A stretch of DNA of 64,000 nt, from positions 7,434,046 through 7,498,045 of the forward strand of contig OZ025868.1 of the NCBI GenBank assembly GCA_964019415.1. Reading direction: 5' to 3'. The translations under genes were made by a program, and so were the position numbers. The notes below the pieces were generated by a model. It was not told the origin of the DNA and ran no database searches. It saw only the letters and a list, made by a program, of their open reading frames with translations. Origin of the DNA: Ianthella basta (lineage: Eukaryota; Porifera; Demospongiae; Verongiida; Ianthellidae). Of this stretch, positions 37,241 through 49,365 are shown piece by piece. The stretch's first letter is position 1, and the number at the start of each line of letters is the position of its first letter.

Positions 37241-37694
37241 CGTGACGTCTGATGGTTTGTAAGACAGCATGTGTACATTGTCATAAGGAGTGTATAATTG
37301 AAATGAAACTGTATGTAATCTGTATACATTGAACTAAGAAGCTGAATTTACATCTTGTGAATACGGTTCAGGTGTACTGATAATGCAGTTCTTTAGACTG
37401 AAAGTAACACTGTTACATTTAGCAGTACACATACAGTGTATGCAAGTCATTGTCCATGTAACTGTAACTTAATTAGTACAATGAGTTGCAAATGGATTAG
37501 GGGGTTAAGGACAGGTTGTACCTTGACCTTCCCAGTACAGGAATAAGCCCTATTTCAATTAAAAGCAACCCTAACACTTTAGAGATAATTGATTTTGCCA
37601 GCACAGTCAGCATAATGTTATTGCTTACCATTGCTTTTCATACATTGCTGTCTGCAAACCGGTACACCCACTTTGGCGCCTCTCTGTTTGGCTC

Positions 37695-37841
37695 TACACT
37701 GTAAAAACAGTGGTGCTTTCAGGCCATGGCCACCAGTGGTGGTTTTCAGGGACAAGCAGTGGTTTCAAACAACCACTGTAATACCTTTAGTCCATGAGAA
37801 ACACCAATGGTGGTCTGAATCCAACACTGTTTTACAGTGTA
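37695..37841. mobile_element. MITE with TACACTGTAAAA ends, second copy
   Basis: Orthologous in position to 20646-20792. Ends TACACTGTAAAA and TTTTACAGTGTA are perfectly inverse here. Confidence 0.65.
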
Positions 37842-38066
37842 CACCAGCACAAACATAATGCACTTCACTGTCAACACTTGCGAAGGGAAGCGCAAATTAA
37901 CTCCCTATATGACACTAGCAGGATACTACACTACTACATCAGACTAGCAGGACACTATCCAGGATGGAAATGGCTTATACAGTGTACAGTGTGCAGCTGT
38001 ACATGCGCCATGGTGCACACCAGACTGCAATTTCTGGCTATTCAGGCTTTCCTCATAGCTTCAGTC

Positions 38067-38240
38067 ATGTACAGCAGATTTATGGAACCTTGCAACAGTT
38101 CCCACACCTTGGGCAGTCGTTACCTAGGATACGGACTGGTACTGTACACACCTATTATATTATGTCACCCTGTTCGTATCCTAGGTAACGACTACCCAGG
38201 TATGGGAACTGTTGTAAGGTTGCATAAATCCGCTGTACAT
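38067..38240. repeat. Inverted repeat, second copy
   Basis: Counterpart of 20968-21140, including CTAGGATACG / CGTATCCTAG at the arm bases. Confidence 0.75.
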
Positions 38241-38704
38241 GGATGTATGCGTGCAGCATGGTGGTATATATGTACATGGGAATGTGTAGCTGGAGTGGGC
38301 ATATGCATGCAATAGGATACTCTCGTTTCACATCACACAATGAACCCATAGTTCAATTACTGTAAGCCTAATACAACCCTGACACTCCTAAAGCTTAATT
38401 GATTGTACCTGTACACTTTAATAAGCATATTATGTGTCAGATGCATGAAGTATTCAAGAGAAACACTGAGGTGGCTTCGCAATAATGGGCTATGTCAAGA
38501 GTGTCTATGATATTCAATTAATACCACCAGCAAGTGTGTATGCACAAGTGATTAAAACTCAAAGTGTGTGTATGAGTGTAAGTGTGTCCACTATTACATA
38601 CATTGTCAAAACACTCTATATACTATGCTTCTAACTGCTGTCTTGCCAATTGCTGCTGTAATCATTGAACATTATTCACAGTGTCACAATTATGCAGTCT
38701 TAAC

Positions 38705-38935
38705 CTTCCATGAAACTTCAATATAAACTTGGTTCATTTCCCCATTAATGAATACCTGTCCTACTGAATCATGTGGTGTGGGAGGGTCTTCAAGGACAGG
38801 TCCAAGTGTAGATAGGCACTGCCTTCAGAGCCTCAATGTCTACAGTAATAATTAATACAAGATCTATAATTCTCTCTCACCTGCTGTGACACCTGAAGAG
38901 ATAAAAGACAATGTGAGAAAGAGACTCAGCATCAT
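38705..38935 (-). pseudogene. F2 5' portion: signal peptide and FN3 first half, rest deleted
   Basis: The signal-peptide exon 38881-38935 (MMLSLFLTLSFISSGVTA, donor GTGAGA) and first-half FN3 exon 38705-38787 (DPPTPHDSVGQVFINGEM, VSWK) are both intact and join in frame. No second-half FN3 exon is found downstream on the minus strand. The block breaks at ~37245 against the transposon cluster. So the gene lost its body, or it splices more than 10 kb to 26570-26369. The exons are head-to-head with R6 1.4 kb away. Confidence 0.6.
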
Positions 38936-39704
38936 CTCACATAGGAAAGGCTCAAAGTACTTTACAGAGCGCTGTAGTCAGCTCTACCCCTTATGGTGCT
39001 ATACTCTTTCTTGATAAGGTGTGCCGAACATTCCAGATTGGTGTGGGTGTGCCTGTGTTCGTGGGAGCTGTGCATAGTCAGAGTGTCTTAGCTGTTGCCA
39101 CAGCATTGTCCACATTCCAGTCCATACTGATAGGTCAGTGCACTATAGTCAGTGTGACTTCTATACATCCCACACATTGAGGGGTGAATATATGTGTGCC
39201 TGCATGGCTATAACATACGTACTGTGCAGTACAGATGATTGCATACAAAGTTAGCTATCACTGACTTGTGGTTAGTATTACCTTTCATGAACACCTCAGT
39301 CATGAAACTCCAGAAATGGATGATAGATGCATTTTGACCTCAATATATTGGTTCGGTATATATCGGGGTTTGCATCTGGGTTGTACACAACATGAATAAT
39401 TGACTCTCTATTACATTTAACTACAACACTATGTGCTATGGAATCTGTTCTGTGATTGTCTGGAATGTGAATAAACTCCATAACTACCCAACTTTGTTAA
39501 TGGGGTTTATGTAAATGCAAGAAAATCAGCCACTTTGCCACAATGAGGAGCCCCTTGCCCAATAATAGCTAAACAGGTTTGTGGCCCTACAGTGTGACTA
39601 GGTAGAGGTAGTCACTAGTTACTGTGGCAACATATGGCTCTTGTCCACCAGCCTTGCTGAGACACCAGTATCAATGAAACAGCCATATTGACTGGTAGGA
39701 CATA

Positions 39705-40044
39705 CCCGAAAAGCGGGAAATATTGGCGGGGCATTAAATTTGGCGGTTTGGCGGTTTTCAGAAAATCCCGCCAATATTTCCGGCTACCGGTATTATACAC
39801 ACGCAATACAGTACAATAAGTATACGTACGAGTGCTTTGCAGTTCATTACGCAAGTGCACTGGAGTCGATCACCAGATGGCGCTGTTGAAGTATGTACAG
39901 AGAGAAGGACCGGTGCTCAAGTGAGACGCTCTCTCAAGGAAGTAGACAAACACGTGAACGAACGCGCGAGGCAAACTCTCGTGCCTGGTGAGCAAACGAA
40001 GCTCGGCATGAAGGGCAGTGCGCCAATTATTTCCCGCTATACGG
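39705..40044. mobile_element. 340-bp TA-target MITE upstream of R6
   Basis: Flanked by TA (39703-39704, 40045-40046). The ends CCCGAAAAGCGGGAAATATT and AATTATTTCCCGCTATACGG are imperfect inverses. The paralogous sites before R4 (~22205) and R7 (~53203) read GACATAAGTTCC without insert, so this is a clean insertion after duplication. Confidence 0.8.
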
Positions 40045-40298
40045 TAAGTTCCATTGATACTGTATAATTTCCAGGGATTATTAAAGTTTAGCACTGTAAT
40101 GTAACAACTCTCTTTCAGCCTATCCCAGCCTCAATGGTGCAGTGATTACATATATAGGAAATGACCTCTCTGAATGCAATACATTATGGTTCATAGGTTC
40201 ACCACCTAGTCATGAACTGACTATCACATGCAACACAGCTGCAGGTTCAACCTTGCACCCTGCTGTTACTTATCAATTAAGGTTGCTGCCATAGCAAG

Positions 40299-40304
40299 TA
40301 TAAA
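40299..40304 (+). promoter_or_regulatory. TATA box of R6
   Basis: TATAAATACC, 42 bp before the ATG at 40341. Confidence 0.6.
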
Positions 40305-40340
40305 TACCAAAGCCAACTAGTAGCTTACACAACAAAACAA

Positions 40341-41834
40341 ATGTCTTCTATACTTGCCCTCTTCACTGCAGCAGTGACCATCCTGCTGTTGTTCCCCGGA
40401 GCAAGTGTCTCAAATGGGAATCCCAACTTGGTACTGGCTCCAACTGTAGAGCTACTAGATAATAGGAACACCTATTGCCTTGGAGAAACAGCTCACATCA
40501 GGTGCAACATTACTGGGTCAGGGAATGGCTCTGGTGTAGTCTATGACTGGATTATCGACAATATTGAATATAACCCAGTTACCATTGCAAGCCGTATACC
40601 TGGCCATACTGTGAGCAGCTCTGATCGATTTGTATTGCAAGTGCATCAGATTAAAGCTTACAGTGCAAACTACAGCTGCATCGTAAGAATAGCGGAAAGC
40701 ACTCCCCAAAGCAGAGCTAATTATAAACTGATAGCATTTGGAGGTAAGTATTGTAAGTCATTCAGCAGGTTAATTATGAACTGGATGTTCCATTAATAAA
40801 TTGATACAAATCATGTTTACAGAGAAAACCTTTCCAGCTCTAACTGTCACTTGTGCCAACGCAACAAGTAATTCAGTTACTGTACTGATGAAGGAGATAA
40901 GCAAATGTAGCCCAGCAAAGGTGTACGTGACAACTGGCAGCACCAACTGCTTAGCAACTGGACTTGATCTCTACCTGTGTGCTGGTCTGCAGCCAAAGAC
41001 AACTTACACTATATCAGCCGTTACCACCACCAGGAGTGCAAATGGATCAGTACTGAAGACAACACTGGGCACAGCTGTGTGCACTACAGGTGAGTGTGAG
41101 TGCACAATACATGCAGCTATTGAGTGGCCATGTACTATAAGTATATACAATGATTTAACCATTCTGTATTGACTTGTTCTAAAGTAGTTACTTACAGTTA
41201 GCCTCTCAATCTTTCACAAACTGATGCAGGCGCTTTGAAAGGGGCAGTGAATGATAATTTTGAAGGTTACATGCACATTTATTATTAAGCAGCCAATATT
41301 GTGAGCATCAAGTATACATATGATACCCTGTATATTCCCAATATCACTAAATAGGATGTAACGGAGCAGTAGCAGCTGCTTGGACGCTTGCCGTTATGGA
41401 AGTCATCACACTTGCATCTACAGCACTCATTGTAGTAGTGAGTATTGTCATAATCTACAGGCTCAAGAAGAAGCTGCGCTCTCAAGAAACAGCAGGTACA
41501 TCTTTCAGGGTACTGTATATAAAATTGGGCAGTAACACTGTCATAGAATACTTTCTTTCCTCTATTCTGTAAAATTTGCAGTGGCTGTCACAAACATTAA
41601 TGTTACTACCAAGTGAGCTCTGCAGTGACATGAAATCTGAAGTAAACTTAACTAATATTGATGTAATCATTGTTGTGTATAGATGTATATATTCCTGTGA
41701 GTGCTAGCGCATAGTTATTTGCGTAATAAAGCTTTGCACATGCCTGATTAAGCTTCAAATGGTCCTTTTGACTATACACGTGCAGAGAGGGTGCTAAAGC
41801 TGTGATCAGCATTCCTGTGAACAACGGTTCATAA
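40341..41834 (+). CDS. R6: Ig-FN3 receptor, type B TM, tail beta cut short
   Basis: Exons: 40341-40743, 40823-41089, 41230-41265, 41355-41495, 41582-41612, 41786-41834. Phases are 1,1,1,1,2, giving 308 residues. Signal peptide, Ig (HIRCN, YDWII, NYSC), FN3 and type B TM are intact. The tail starts VAVTNINVTTK as in R7 and continues EGAKAVISIPV. It then meets foreign sequence (NNGS, stop at 41832) at a joint near 41821, where an F2-type block (like 44610-44650) begins. The exon bearing the ITIM pair in R7 is gone, so R6 would be a signalling-poor receptor. No tail alpha exon follows. Confidence 0.72.
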
Positions 41835-42142
41835 GACATAGCATGTGTACATAGTCATAAGGAGTGTATAATTAAAATGAAACTGTAATATAATCTATAC
41901 ATTGAGTAATGGATGTGAATTTAGAACTTGTAAATTCAGTTCAGGTGTACTGGTAATGTAGTTCTCCAGACTTGCACTTCACTGTTGCTGGATAGGAAAC
42001 ATACAATACACCTTAACAATGATTTGTAAGACAGTCCATGAGATTCAAAGCACAGCATGTGTACATTGTCATAAGGAGTACGTGTATAATTAAAAGGAAG
42101 CTGTAGTATAATCTACTAGCGGACAGACCTGCCCTTCGTGCA
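41835..42142. other. F2-type intron block after R6
   Basis: No gene. It is made of two pieces of F2 intron sequence in series (41822-41960 like 44610-44740; 42000-42110 like 66-180), each beginning at a sharp joint. Confidence 0.5.
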
Positions 42143-42775
42143 GGTCTCTCCGCGTGCTCGGCGTATGCCAGCTGGTCGGACACAGGCTGGTAATGCCATT
42201 GCTACTCAGGCCCCAGCTAGTAATGCACTGGCTGGTCATGCATGCTCTGGCAAAGGATAGTCCAGGCTGGCCTGGTGATGTCAGTGTGACCGACCTACCA
42301 TGTCCATGCAGACTTTCTGCAATATAAAGACATATAATGTACAAAGGAATGCAGCAAAATGTTGGCAGATGTAGGGATAGTGAAAACGTATTCAAAGTCA
42401 GCGCATGTTAATGACCTGGGTTTTGTATGGACCGGCCCTCCTTGTTGCATGGACCAACTGCCCCCCCCCCCCCCTCTTTGCATGGACCGGCCCTCCTCCT
42501 TGTTACTACGGTTTTCCGCCAGGTGATTTTGCCATACCTTGCAGGTACGCACTGCACCATCCTTACATCTGCCCTTGTTTTTGGAGGAAACATTTTTACA
42601 CACCCATAAGGGCGGGTCTCTATGTGTGCTCGGCATATGCCAGCTGGTCGGACACAGGCTGGTAATGCCATTGCTACTCAGGCCCCAGCTAGTAATGCAC
42701 TGGCTGGTCATGCATGCTCTGGCAAAGGATAGTCCAGGCTGGCCTGGTGATGTCAGTGTGACTGACCTACCATGT
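42143..42775. repeat. Two ~160-bp direct repeats around a spacer
   Basis: 42143-42303 and 42615-42775 share GCCAGCTGGTCGGACACAGG through GGCCTGGTGATGTCAGTGTG with few changes. The spacer contains a C14 run (42463-42476). Its GGACCGGCCCTCC words also occur inverted at 20520-20590. Long terminal repeats of a tiny solo-like element or a local duplication are both possible. Confidence 0.75.
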
Positions 42776-42956
42776 GTGCATGCAATTTACATGGAAGATC
42801 ACCGTACACAAACAACGGATAGTTGTAAGAAGCTGATGGTTTCTGTGTGAGACAACCCCCCTTTCCTTTTTCTCAGCTTCGGCATCGCGCTAGCTTGGGT
42901 GTAATCCTCGAACCTGCGCGAACGCCTAGGATACGGCATATATACTTTCTTCCAAG

Positions 42957-43249
42957 ATCCAAGATGGCCGACGGTCGGTTCATCCTGGGTTATCGCCGCG
43001 CGCTCCTTGGTAGCAGCTTATGTTAGCACGTCTACCACCTTAGATTGATGTGAGGTACAGCGTGCCACGGCTGAGAACGTTTGGGCACGTTTCGTCGACG
43101 TTCGCAGGAGAAGTTCGCGAACAACGGTTGGGGTTCTTCTTTTGTATTGGCAGCATAGGAACGTGCCCGGAAAACCGTATATTTTCTCCGTAAATCAAAG
43201 ATGGCGGACGGTCGTTTGGAGGTTTTCCGCCGCGCACTCCTCGGCAGGG
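42957..43249. repeat. CpG-rich segment with two ~55-bp direct repeats
   Basis: AAGATGGCCGACGGTCGGTT (42961) and AAGATGGCGGACGGTCGTTT (43198) each lead into CGCCGCGC.CTCCT. The flanking 42880-43360 is much richer in CG than its surroundings. No recognised ORF. Possibly a non-autonomous element or a promoter-like island. Confidence 0.55.
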
Positions 43250-43259
43250 ACTTCTTTGC

Positions 43260-43807
43260 GCACGTCGCCCCCCTTAGATCAAGACCGGGTGTGGCGTCCA
43301 TAATCTGGGAAAGTTTGGTCTCAATTTGTGGCCGCACGCGGGAGCACTTCGCGGACAACCGTTCTGCTCATTACCTCTTTATATATATAGATACATTGAG
43401 AAATGAAGCTGAATCTATATATCTTGTGAATACAATTCAGGTGTACCGGTAACGCAGTTCTCCAGACTGAAAGTACATTTAGCAATACACAATAGGTATG
43501 CAAGTCATAGTCTATGCAACTGAAACTTAATTAGTACATTGAGTTACAAATAAACTACGGGGTGAAGGACACATTGTACCATGTTTGACTTTCCTAGGAC
43601 AGGACTAAGCCATATTACAATTATAAACAACCCTAATAGGTAAGAGGCTAAATTGATTCTACCATGCACACTCAGCACAATGTCACCCATAAAGCATTAA
43701 GGTGAGACTGCTGGGTGTCTTGCACTAATTAAAAAGCCAAATGAAGCTTTTAAGTATGACATTAACACTATTATACTAAAACTACAAAATATGACATATC
43801 AATCATA
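43260..43807. other. F2-type intron block, second copy of window start
   Basis: No gene. The last part of the CpG-rich segment runs to ~43370. From there to 43800 the sequence repeats positions 185-610 closely. Confidence 0.55.
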
Positions 43808-44046
<239 letters not shown>

Positions 44047-44363
44047 ACACACCACCAATAACAACACAGACACAGAGGGAAGCCTGATTCACATGTAACT
44101 GATCATAATTGTATGCTAAACTCAGCTTCAAAGAAATTATTATGCTGTTTGGCGCACTTCACCGAGATATCTCTTCACCTCTTCTGTAATATCACACCAT
44201 TCCAAAGAATATTATACTCACATTCATACACATACATACATACAATCCCATAATTATACGCACATTTGAACAAACAATTATGCACTCATGCACACACTTG
44301 TTGAAACAGAATGCTCATTGATGCACACATTCATACAGGCCATTAATGTCACAACTTTCTCAC

Positions 44364-45499
44364 CAATTGTTAATTCTCTGCTGAGAGGTGACATTATCCC
44401 AGCGCTGATATGACCTCCACACAATGGACACATGCACCTCATACTACTCACCAAGCAACACATCCTGTAGTGTGACTGTCCTGTTGTCCCCAACACTCAT
44501 TTTACGGAATTTCAATTCAGTCACATGTTTATGATATGCATGAAATTGGAGGTCACTGACCTCTCTACTAACCTAGATTAGAATTAATTGATGCAATACA
44601 CCTTAACAATGGTTCGTAAGACATAGCCTGTGTACATGGTCTTAAGGAATGCATAATTGAAATGAAACTGTAATATAATCTATACATTGAGTAATGGAGG
44701 TGAATTTAGAAGTTGTGAATACATTTCTGGTGTACCGGTAACGCAGTTCTCCAGACTGAAAGTACATTAACAATACACAAAGTGTATGCAAGTCATATAG
44801 TCTATGTAGCTGAAACTTAGTAGTACAATGAGGTAAAGTGGATTATGGGGTTAAGGGGCACATTGTACTATGCTTGATTTTCCTAGAACAGGGCTCAGCC
44901 ATATTTCAATTAAGCACAGCCCTAACACATATAGCCTCATAGCCTGTACCTATTTACCTCCCGACTTCCATTCCAAATTCTGATTGGGCAGGAGTCGGAA
45001 TAAAAATAGGGACTGGGTACGAGGCTACAACACGTAAGTGACTAAATTGATTCTACCAGCACACTCAGCACAGTGTCACCCATAAAGCATTAAGGTGGGA
45101 CCGCTGGCTTGTCTACGTACTAATTTAAAAACCAAATGTAGCGTTGAAGTATAACATTAACACTACTAAAACTACAATATATGACATACCAATCATAATA
45201 ATAGGATGACGAGCTTAAGCATGCAGTGGAACTCAAAAATAGCAGTTACAGACCTAGTTTGAATGCACAATAGCACACACATGCAAATATGGATACACAT
45301 ACACGTGTGATCATACCATGTGTAATGTCCTTATAATTATTGAAAATGCACACTCGGAGAGACCGACTAACTCTTAAGTTTGGAAATAATTGTATACGCG
45401 ATCCTTACCTTCCAAAAAACTTCGATACGCGTGTTTGATTCACTTCAGAAAGTCCACTAGTGAATACATGTCGTACTAGAGCATATGGTATGGGAAGGT
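44364..45499 (-). pseudogene. F2 FN3 copy, both halves damaged
   Basis: The second-half exon at 44364-44572 keeps acceptor and donor but has small insertions and an in-frame TAG in the GEEYE region. The first-half exon at 45409-45499 shares the lost acceptor (GG) and frameshift of the copy at 839-928. A 96-bp MITE interrupts the intron. Confidence 0.6.
44932..45027. mobile_element. 96-bp MITE, TAGCCTC...GAGGCTA
   Basis: The ends TAGCCTCATAGCCTGTACC and GGGACTGGGTACGAGGCTA are imperfect inverses. The flanking 9-mers TAACACATA and CAACACGTA match at 7 of 9 positions, suggesting an old 9-bp target duplication. Related F2 blocks lack it. Confidence 0.65.
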
Positions 45500-45609
45500 C
45501 CACAAGGAAAAGGGAGATGACAACTGATAGCTAGGCGCATCACTATAGAGGGCAGAAGGCTATTCTTACTGTTGTCCCAAGGCCAACTATAATAATATTA
45601 TGTATAAAC

Positions 45610-46117
45610 ACACTCTACTCTCAAAAACTCATTGTCTGCATGCATTTAGTTAGTGCAAGGTCTAGTTCTCTCTTGCCAGCTAGTTTTTTCCTAGACCACC
45701 ACTTCCGCTAACAAAATGGCCGCGGAAGAGGTGATCTGGTATCGATCTTCGGGCCCATTCCTTGGCTCGCCTCGACACATCTCGAATACTTTTGGCCAAT
45801 CAGATTGCCGCTTAATCACGTGTCTACAAAACTAAGCGTGAGCCTCGTACGTGAAGATATAGGAGAGTAAATGTGTATTGTAACATCCTTTCGCATTACA
45901 GAAGTATAGTTAGTCTGGCCTGCTGCGACCGTCCCAACAAGCGCCTGGGGGGCGGGCTAAGGGAGGAACGGTCTAGCGGCAATAGCCATTAGTTAACACC
46001 TGTTCGACCAATCAGATGCGAGTACCGCGAATCGCGGCAACGATATTCATGACCTTATCCGTTGCTGCTAGGCGTGGGAACTGTATAATTGGAGGTGTGA
46101 CATAGATAACCCAAAGC
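45610..46117. other. Duplicate of 1020-1330 joined to an unrelated stretch
   Basis: No gene. 45610-45909 follows 1020-1330. At ~45910 homology stops at TAGTCTGGCC and a GC-richer 190-bp stretch follows up to the R tail fragment. The joint starts with TAGTCT, so a partial transposon is possible, but I find no matching right end. Confidence 0.45.
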
Positions 46118-46483
46118 ATGCAAGTCCGTCCAGATGTACCTGATAAAGGTATAACATAATTATACAATTAGTGCAATTCAGTGATCTGAGAAATTACAAA
46201 TTGCAAAGCATGCAACATGTGCTTGGTCATAGCCAATCCTTAAGTGGGTGGCATATGCAATTCAGCAATAAGTATTAATAAAAGTTATCATTGTTACTTA
46301 TAGATACTGTACATGTTCCATTGTTATTATGTAGAGGCATCTGGTAATGCATAAGATGACAGTCAGAGCAGAACTGAAGCAGCAGTCGACCCATGTCACC
46401 TCCAGCCCAACCCTTCCTACTGCTCCATTGAAATGATGAAGAAAACACAACACATTGCTTATGAGAATGTCATCACACAATAA
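46118..46483 (+). pseudogene. R fragment: end of type A TM exon plus tail alpha exon with stop
   Basis: 46118-46148 is the last part of a type A TM exon (MQVRPDVPDK, donor GTATAAC). 46335-46483 is a tail alpha exon with NPSYCSI and IAYENV codons preserved. An in-frame TAA follows EASGNA early in the exon. No Ig, FN3 or TM segments precede it. It is the surviving 3' end of a ninth R copy, carried on the block duplicated from the R1 3' region. Confidence 0.75.
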
Positions 46484-47748
46484 GGTGACTAACTGATAAT
46501 GTCTGAATATTCTGTAAAAATATGTTATGTCCAGTCTGTAATCTTACCCGGAAAGGATTAATGTGTGACAGTTACAAAATTCCCCAAACTTTTGACACCC
46601 ACCCACACCCACACTCACACCCCCACACACACATCACCACCAACAGCAACATACAAAGACACAGAGATAAGCTATATACTGTAGATTCACATGCAACTGA
46701 TCATAATTGTATGCAAACATCGGCTTCATTGAAATTAATAATTATTATGCTGTTTGGTGCACTTCTCCGTGCATTCTCTTCACCTCTTCCATAAACAAAT
46801 TTTAAATGACAGCTGTGCTGACAAATCTAAATAGTTGGCGAGTTAACCTTGGCATGCAGTATTTGTGGCACTGCTCACTGTAATACGTATCACATGTTTG
46901 AGGTAGAAGTACAAAGCAGTGAGAAGTCATGTTCTGCAGTAAATGGAACTGTCTAAATTACAGTGTACTGCTTTTATGAACAACTCATGACATTCCATAC
47001 TATATAATTATAATATCATGCATTGCACCTGCTCCAAGATTTTTCATAATTAAGGATGTGAGACTCACTCTGATTCTGTAGGTAAGAGGCCTGGAGTGTG
47101 CACAGTCATGCATTTGTATGAGTTAAGAATTGTTCGTCAACATTCCCCTAAGTACCACATATCCTGCACTTTGTAGGGCTAGTGCAAGTGACTCACAACT
47201 TTCCCATCCTTTAACCCAATTCCTACTCAGGCATCAAAATTGCATGATTGTGTGCCAGGCGTCTTAATTGGCAACAGCATTAAAGTGCAATTATTATATT
47301 AGAGTGATGTAGGGTATTCTTCCCATAACTGACACACTCTCACACTTGAGGAAACAATGACGCTAACAGCTCCTTGCAGACATGGAGATATAATTCAGAC
47401 AGTAATAAGGGTGTTTTAGCAACAGATACCTACTGTATTGAGGGCAAAAGTACATTAACAGGCATGTGTTCAAACAGGAATCCTTCTATGTGGAAAAAGT
47501 TGTTGCTTGAACATAGCATCACACAAACAGAAACAGTATACACCAGTTGTCACGCACACACACTATAGAGTTAACAAGTAGTGCTTGCATGCGTGCTCTT
47601 TGGACTATCCTATAATTATAGAGCAGTCACATTATATTACTATAATGAATATGCCTACATGGTACATCCCTACAGCCTGCACTGAAGCATACACATGGTA
47701 CTATGAAATGTGCAAGATGCCTGACACACCACATGCATAACTCGCACT
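46484..47748. other. Segmental duplicate of R1 3' flank
   Basis: No gene. Parallels 5018-6367 with indels, including a nearly lost AC tract at ~47550-47565. Confidence 0.6.
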
Positions 47749-47852
47749 TAGTCTTGCGTAGCCCAGACTGCTTCTCCCCTCTGTTCTTATATTCTGACGT
47801 GATCTTGTGCAATAGCAGAACTGGAGGAAAGGGTCCTGGCTACGTGAGACTA
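47749..47852. mobile_element. 104-bp TAGTCTTG MITE, second copy
   Basis: Same length and ends as 6368-6471. Flanks ACTCGCACT and GTTCGCACT agree at 7 of 9 bases, consistent with a 9-bp duplication. Confidence 0.7.
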
Positions 47853-48238
47853 GTTCGCACTCCACTGTTGCTTGGTATGCATGCTTGCCTAGTAGTATGT
47901 ACGTATACAGTGCACAATATGTGCCTAATGATTCTCCTATCCCTGATCCCGGGAATATCTAACTCGCATATAAAAGAGAACTGCAACTGTGCATGATTCA
48001 CACAAACACATGTAAACTCACATGCAAAATGATAGACATAATTGCAGTGCACACATGTATATGCATATTACACACTCACACTCTATACTCACATACGCAT
48101 ACATACAAACACATAATTATACACACAAATGAACAAACACAGTCATACGTATATATGCACTCATGCACACACACATTTTAACAGAATGCTCATTCACGTA
48201 CACATTCAAAATGGCCATTAATGTCACATCTTTCTCAC

Positions 48239-48430
48239 CTATTGCTAATCCTCTGCTGAGAGGTAACATTTTCCCAGTGCTGACCTCCACACTGGACACA
48301 CACACCTTATACTCCTCCCCAAGTAACACATCCTGTAGATTGGTGGTCCTATTGTTCCTGACCCTCATTTTACAGAATTCAAATTCAGTCACATGTTTAT
48401 GATACACATTGAACTGCCCTCTCCACTAAC
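48239..48430 (-). pseudogene. F2 FN3 C-half exon with 10-bp deletion
   Basis: The counterpart of 6865-7072 in the duplicated block. Donor GTGAGA and acceptor AG remain. Ten bases are missing near the start, shifting the frame against any upstream exon. The later part still reads LLGEEYKVCVSSVEV and LAIG. Confidence 0.6.
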
Positions 48431-49061
48431 CTGAAATAGAAATATACAATACACCTAATAACAATGGTTTGTAAGACTGTCCATGAGATTTAAAACAAGG
48501 CATGTGTACATTGTCATAAGGAGTGTATAGTTGAAATGAAACTGTATATAATCTATATTATACATTGAAATAAGAAGCTGAGTTTACATCTTGTGAATAC
48601 AGTTCAGGTGTACTGGTAACACAGTTCTTTAGACTGAAAGTAACACTGTTACATTTAACAATACACATACAGTGTATGCAGGTCATTGTCCATGTAACTG
48701 TAACTTAATTAGTACAATGAGTTGCAAATGGATTATGGGGTTAAGGACAGGTTGTACCATGTTTGACCTTCCCAGTACAGGAATAAGCCCTATTTCAATT
48801 AAAAGCAACCCTAACACATTAGAGATAATTGATTCTGCCACCACAGTCAGCATAATGTGACCCATAATAATGCATGAAAGCGAGACTGCCAGGCTGTCTT
48901 TGCACTAATGAACAGCTGCAGCCAAATGAAGCATTTAAATACAACATTGACACTACTAAACTACAATGTATGACATATGATGCACAAACACACACAAACA
49001 CATGTAAACATGAGAGGTCGGTTCATTGCAGTAAGCCACTGCAACGGCCAGGCCGGGCTAG
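48431..49061. other. F2 intron block
   Basis: No gene. Parallels 7080-7610 and 37250-37620. Confidence 0.55.
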
Positions 49062-49365
49062 GTTGAACAAAGGCTAATCACTGGATATTACGCCTACCCG
49101 CCTTCTACACCGAAGTGTTTCAGGAGGCTGGGGGGCCGGAGCCCTATTGATGGCAACCAGTGATCGCCCTCCCCCATTACTAGTCAGCCCCATCAGTATA
49201 TACGCCACACTGATGAGCCCCAATCAGGGCAAAACAGCTGTCTGTGGCTCTTCCATCTTTGTAGGATGACTAGTAATGGCGGAGGGCGATCAGTGGTTGC
49301 CATCAATAGGACTTCGGCGTAGAAGGCTGGTAGGCGTGATATCCAGTGATTAGCCTTTGTTCAAC
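49062..49365. mobile_element. 304-bp foldback element with hammerhead-like core
   Basis: GTTGAACAAAGGCTAATCAC at the left is the inverse of GTGATTAGCCTTTGTTCAAC at the right. The arms extend ~130 bp through GGATATTACGCCTACC and GATGGCAACCAGTGATCGCC. The centre contains CTGATGAG (49210-49217), a CCCC/GGG stem and CAAAAC, similar to a hammerhead ribozyme core (CUGAUGA...CGAAAC) but with one core base changed. Confidence 0.6.

Noticed and set aside
45910..46105. Possible TAGTCT-family transposon at the duplication joint
   Set aside because: Only the first six bases fit. No inverted right end and no target duplication were found.
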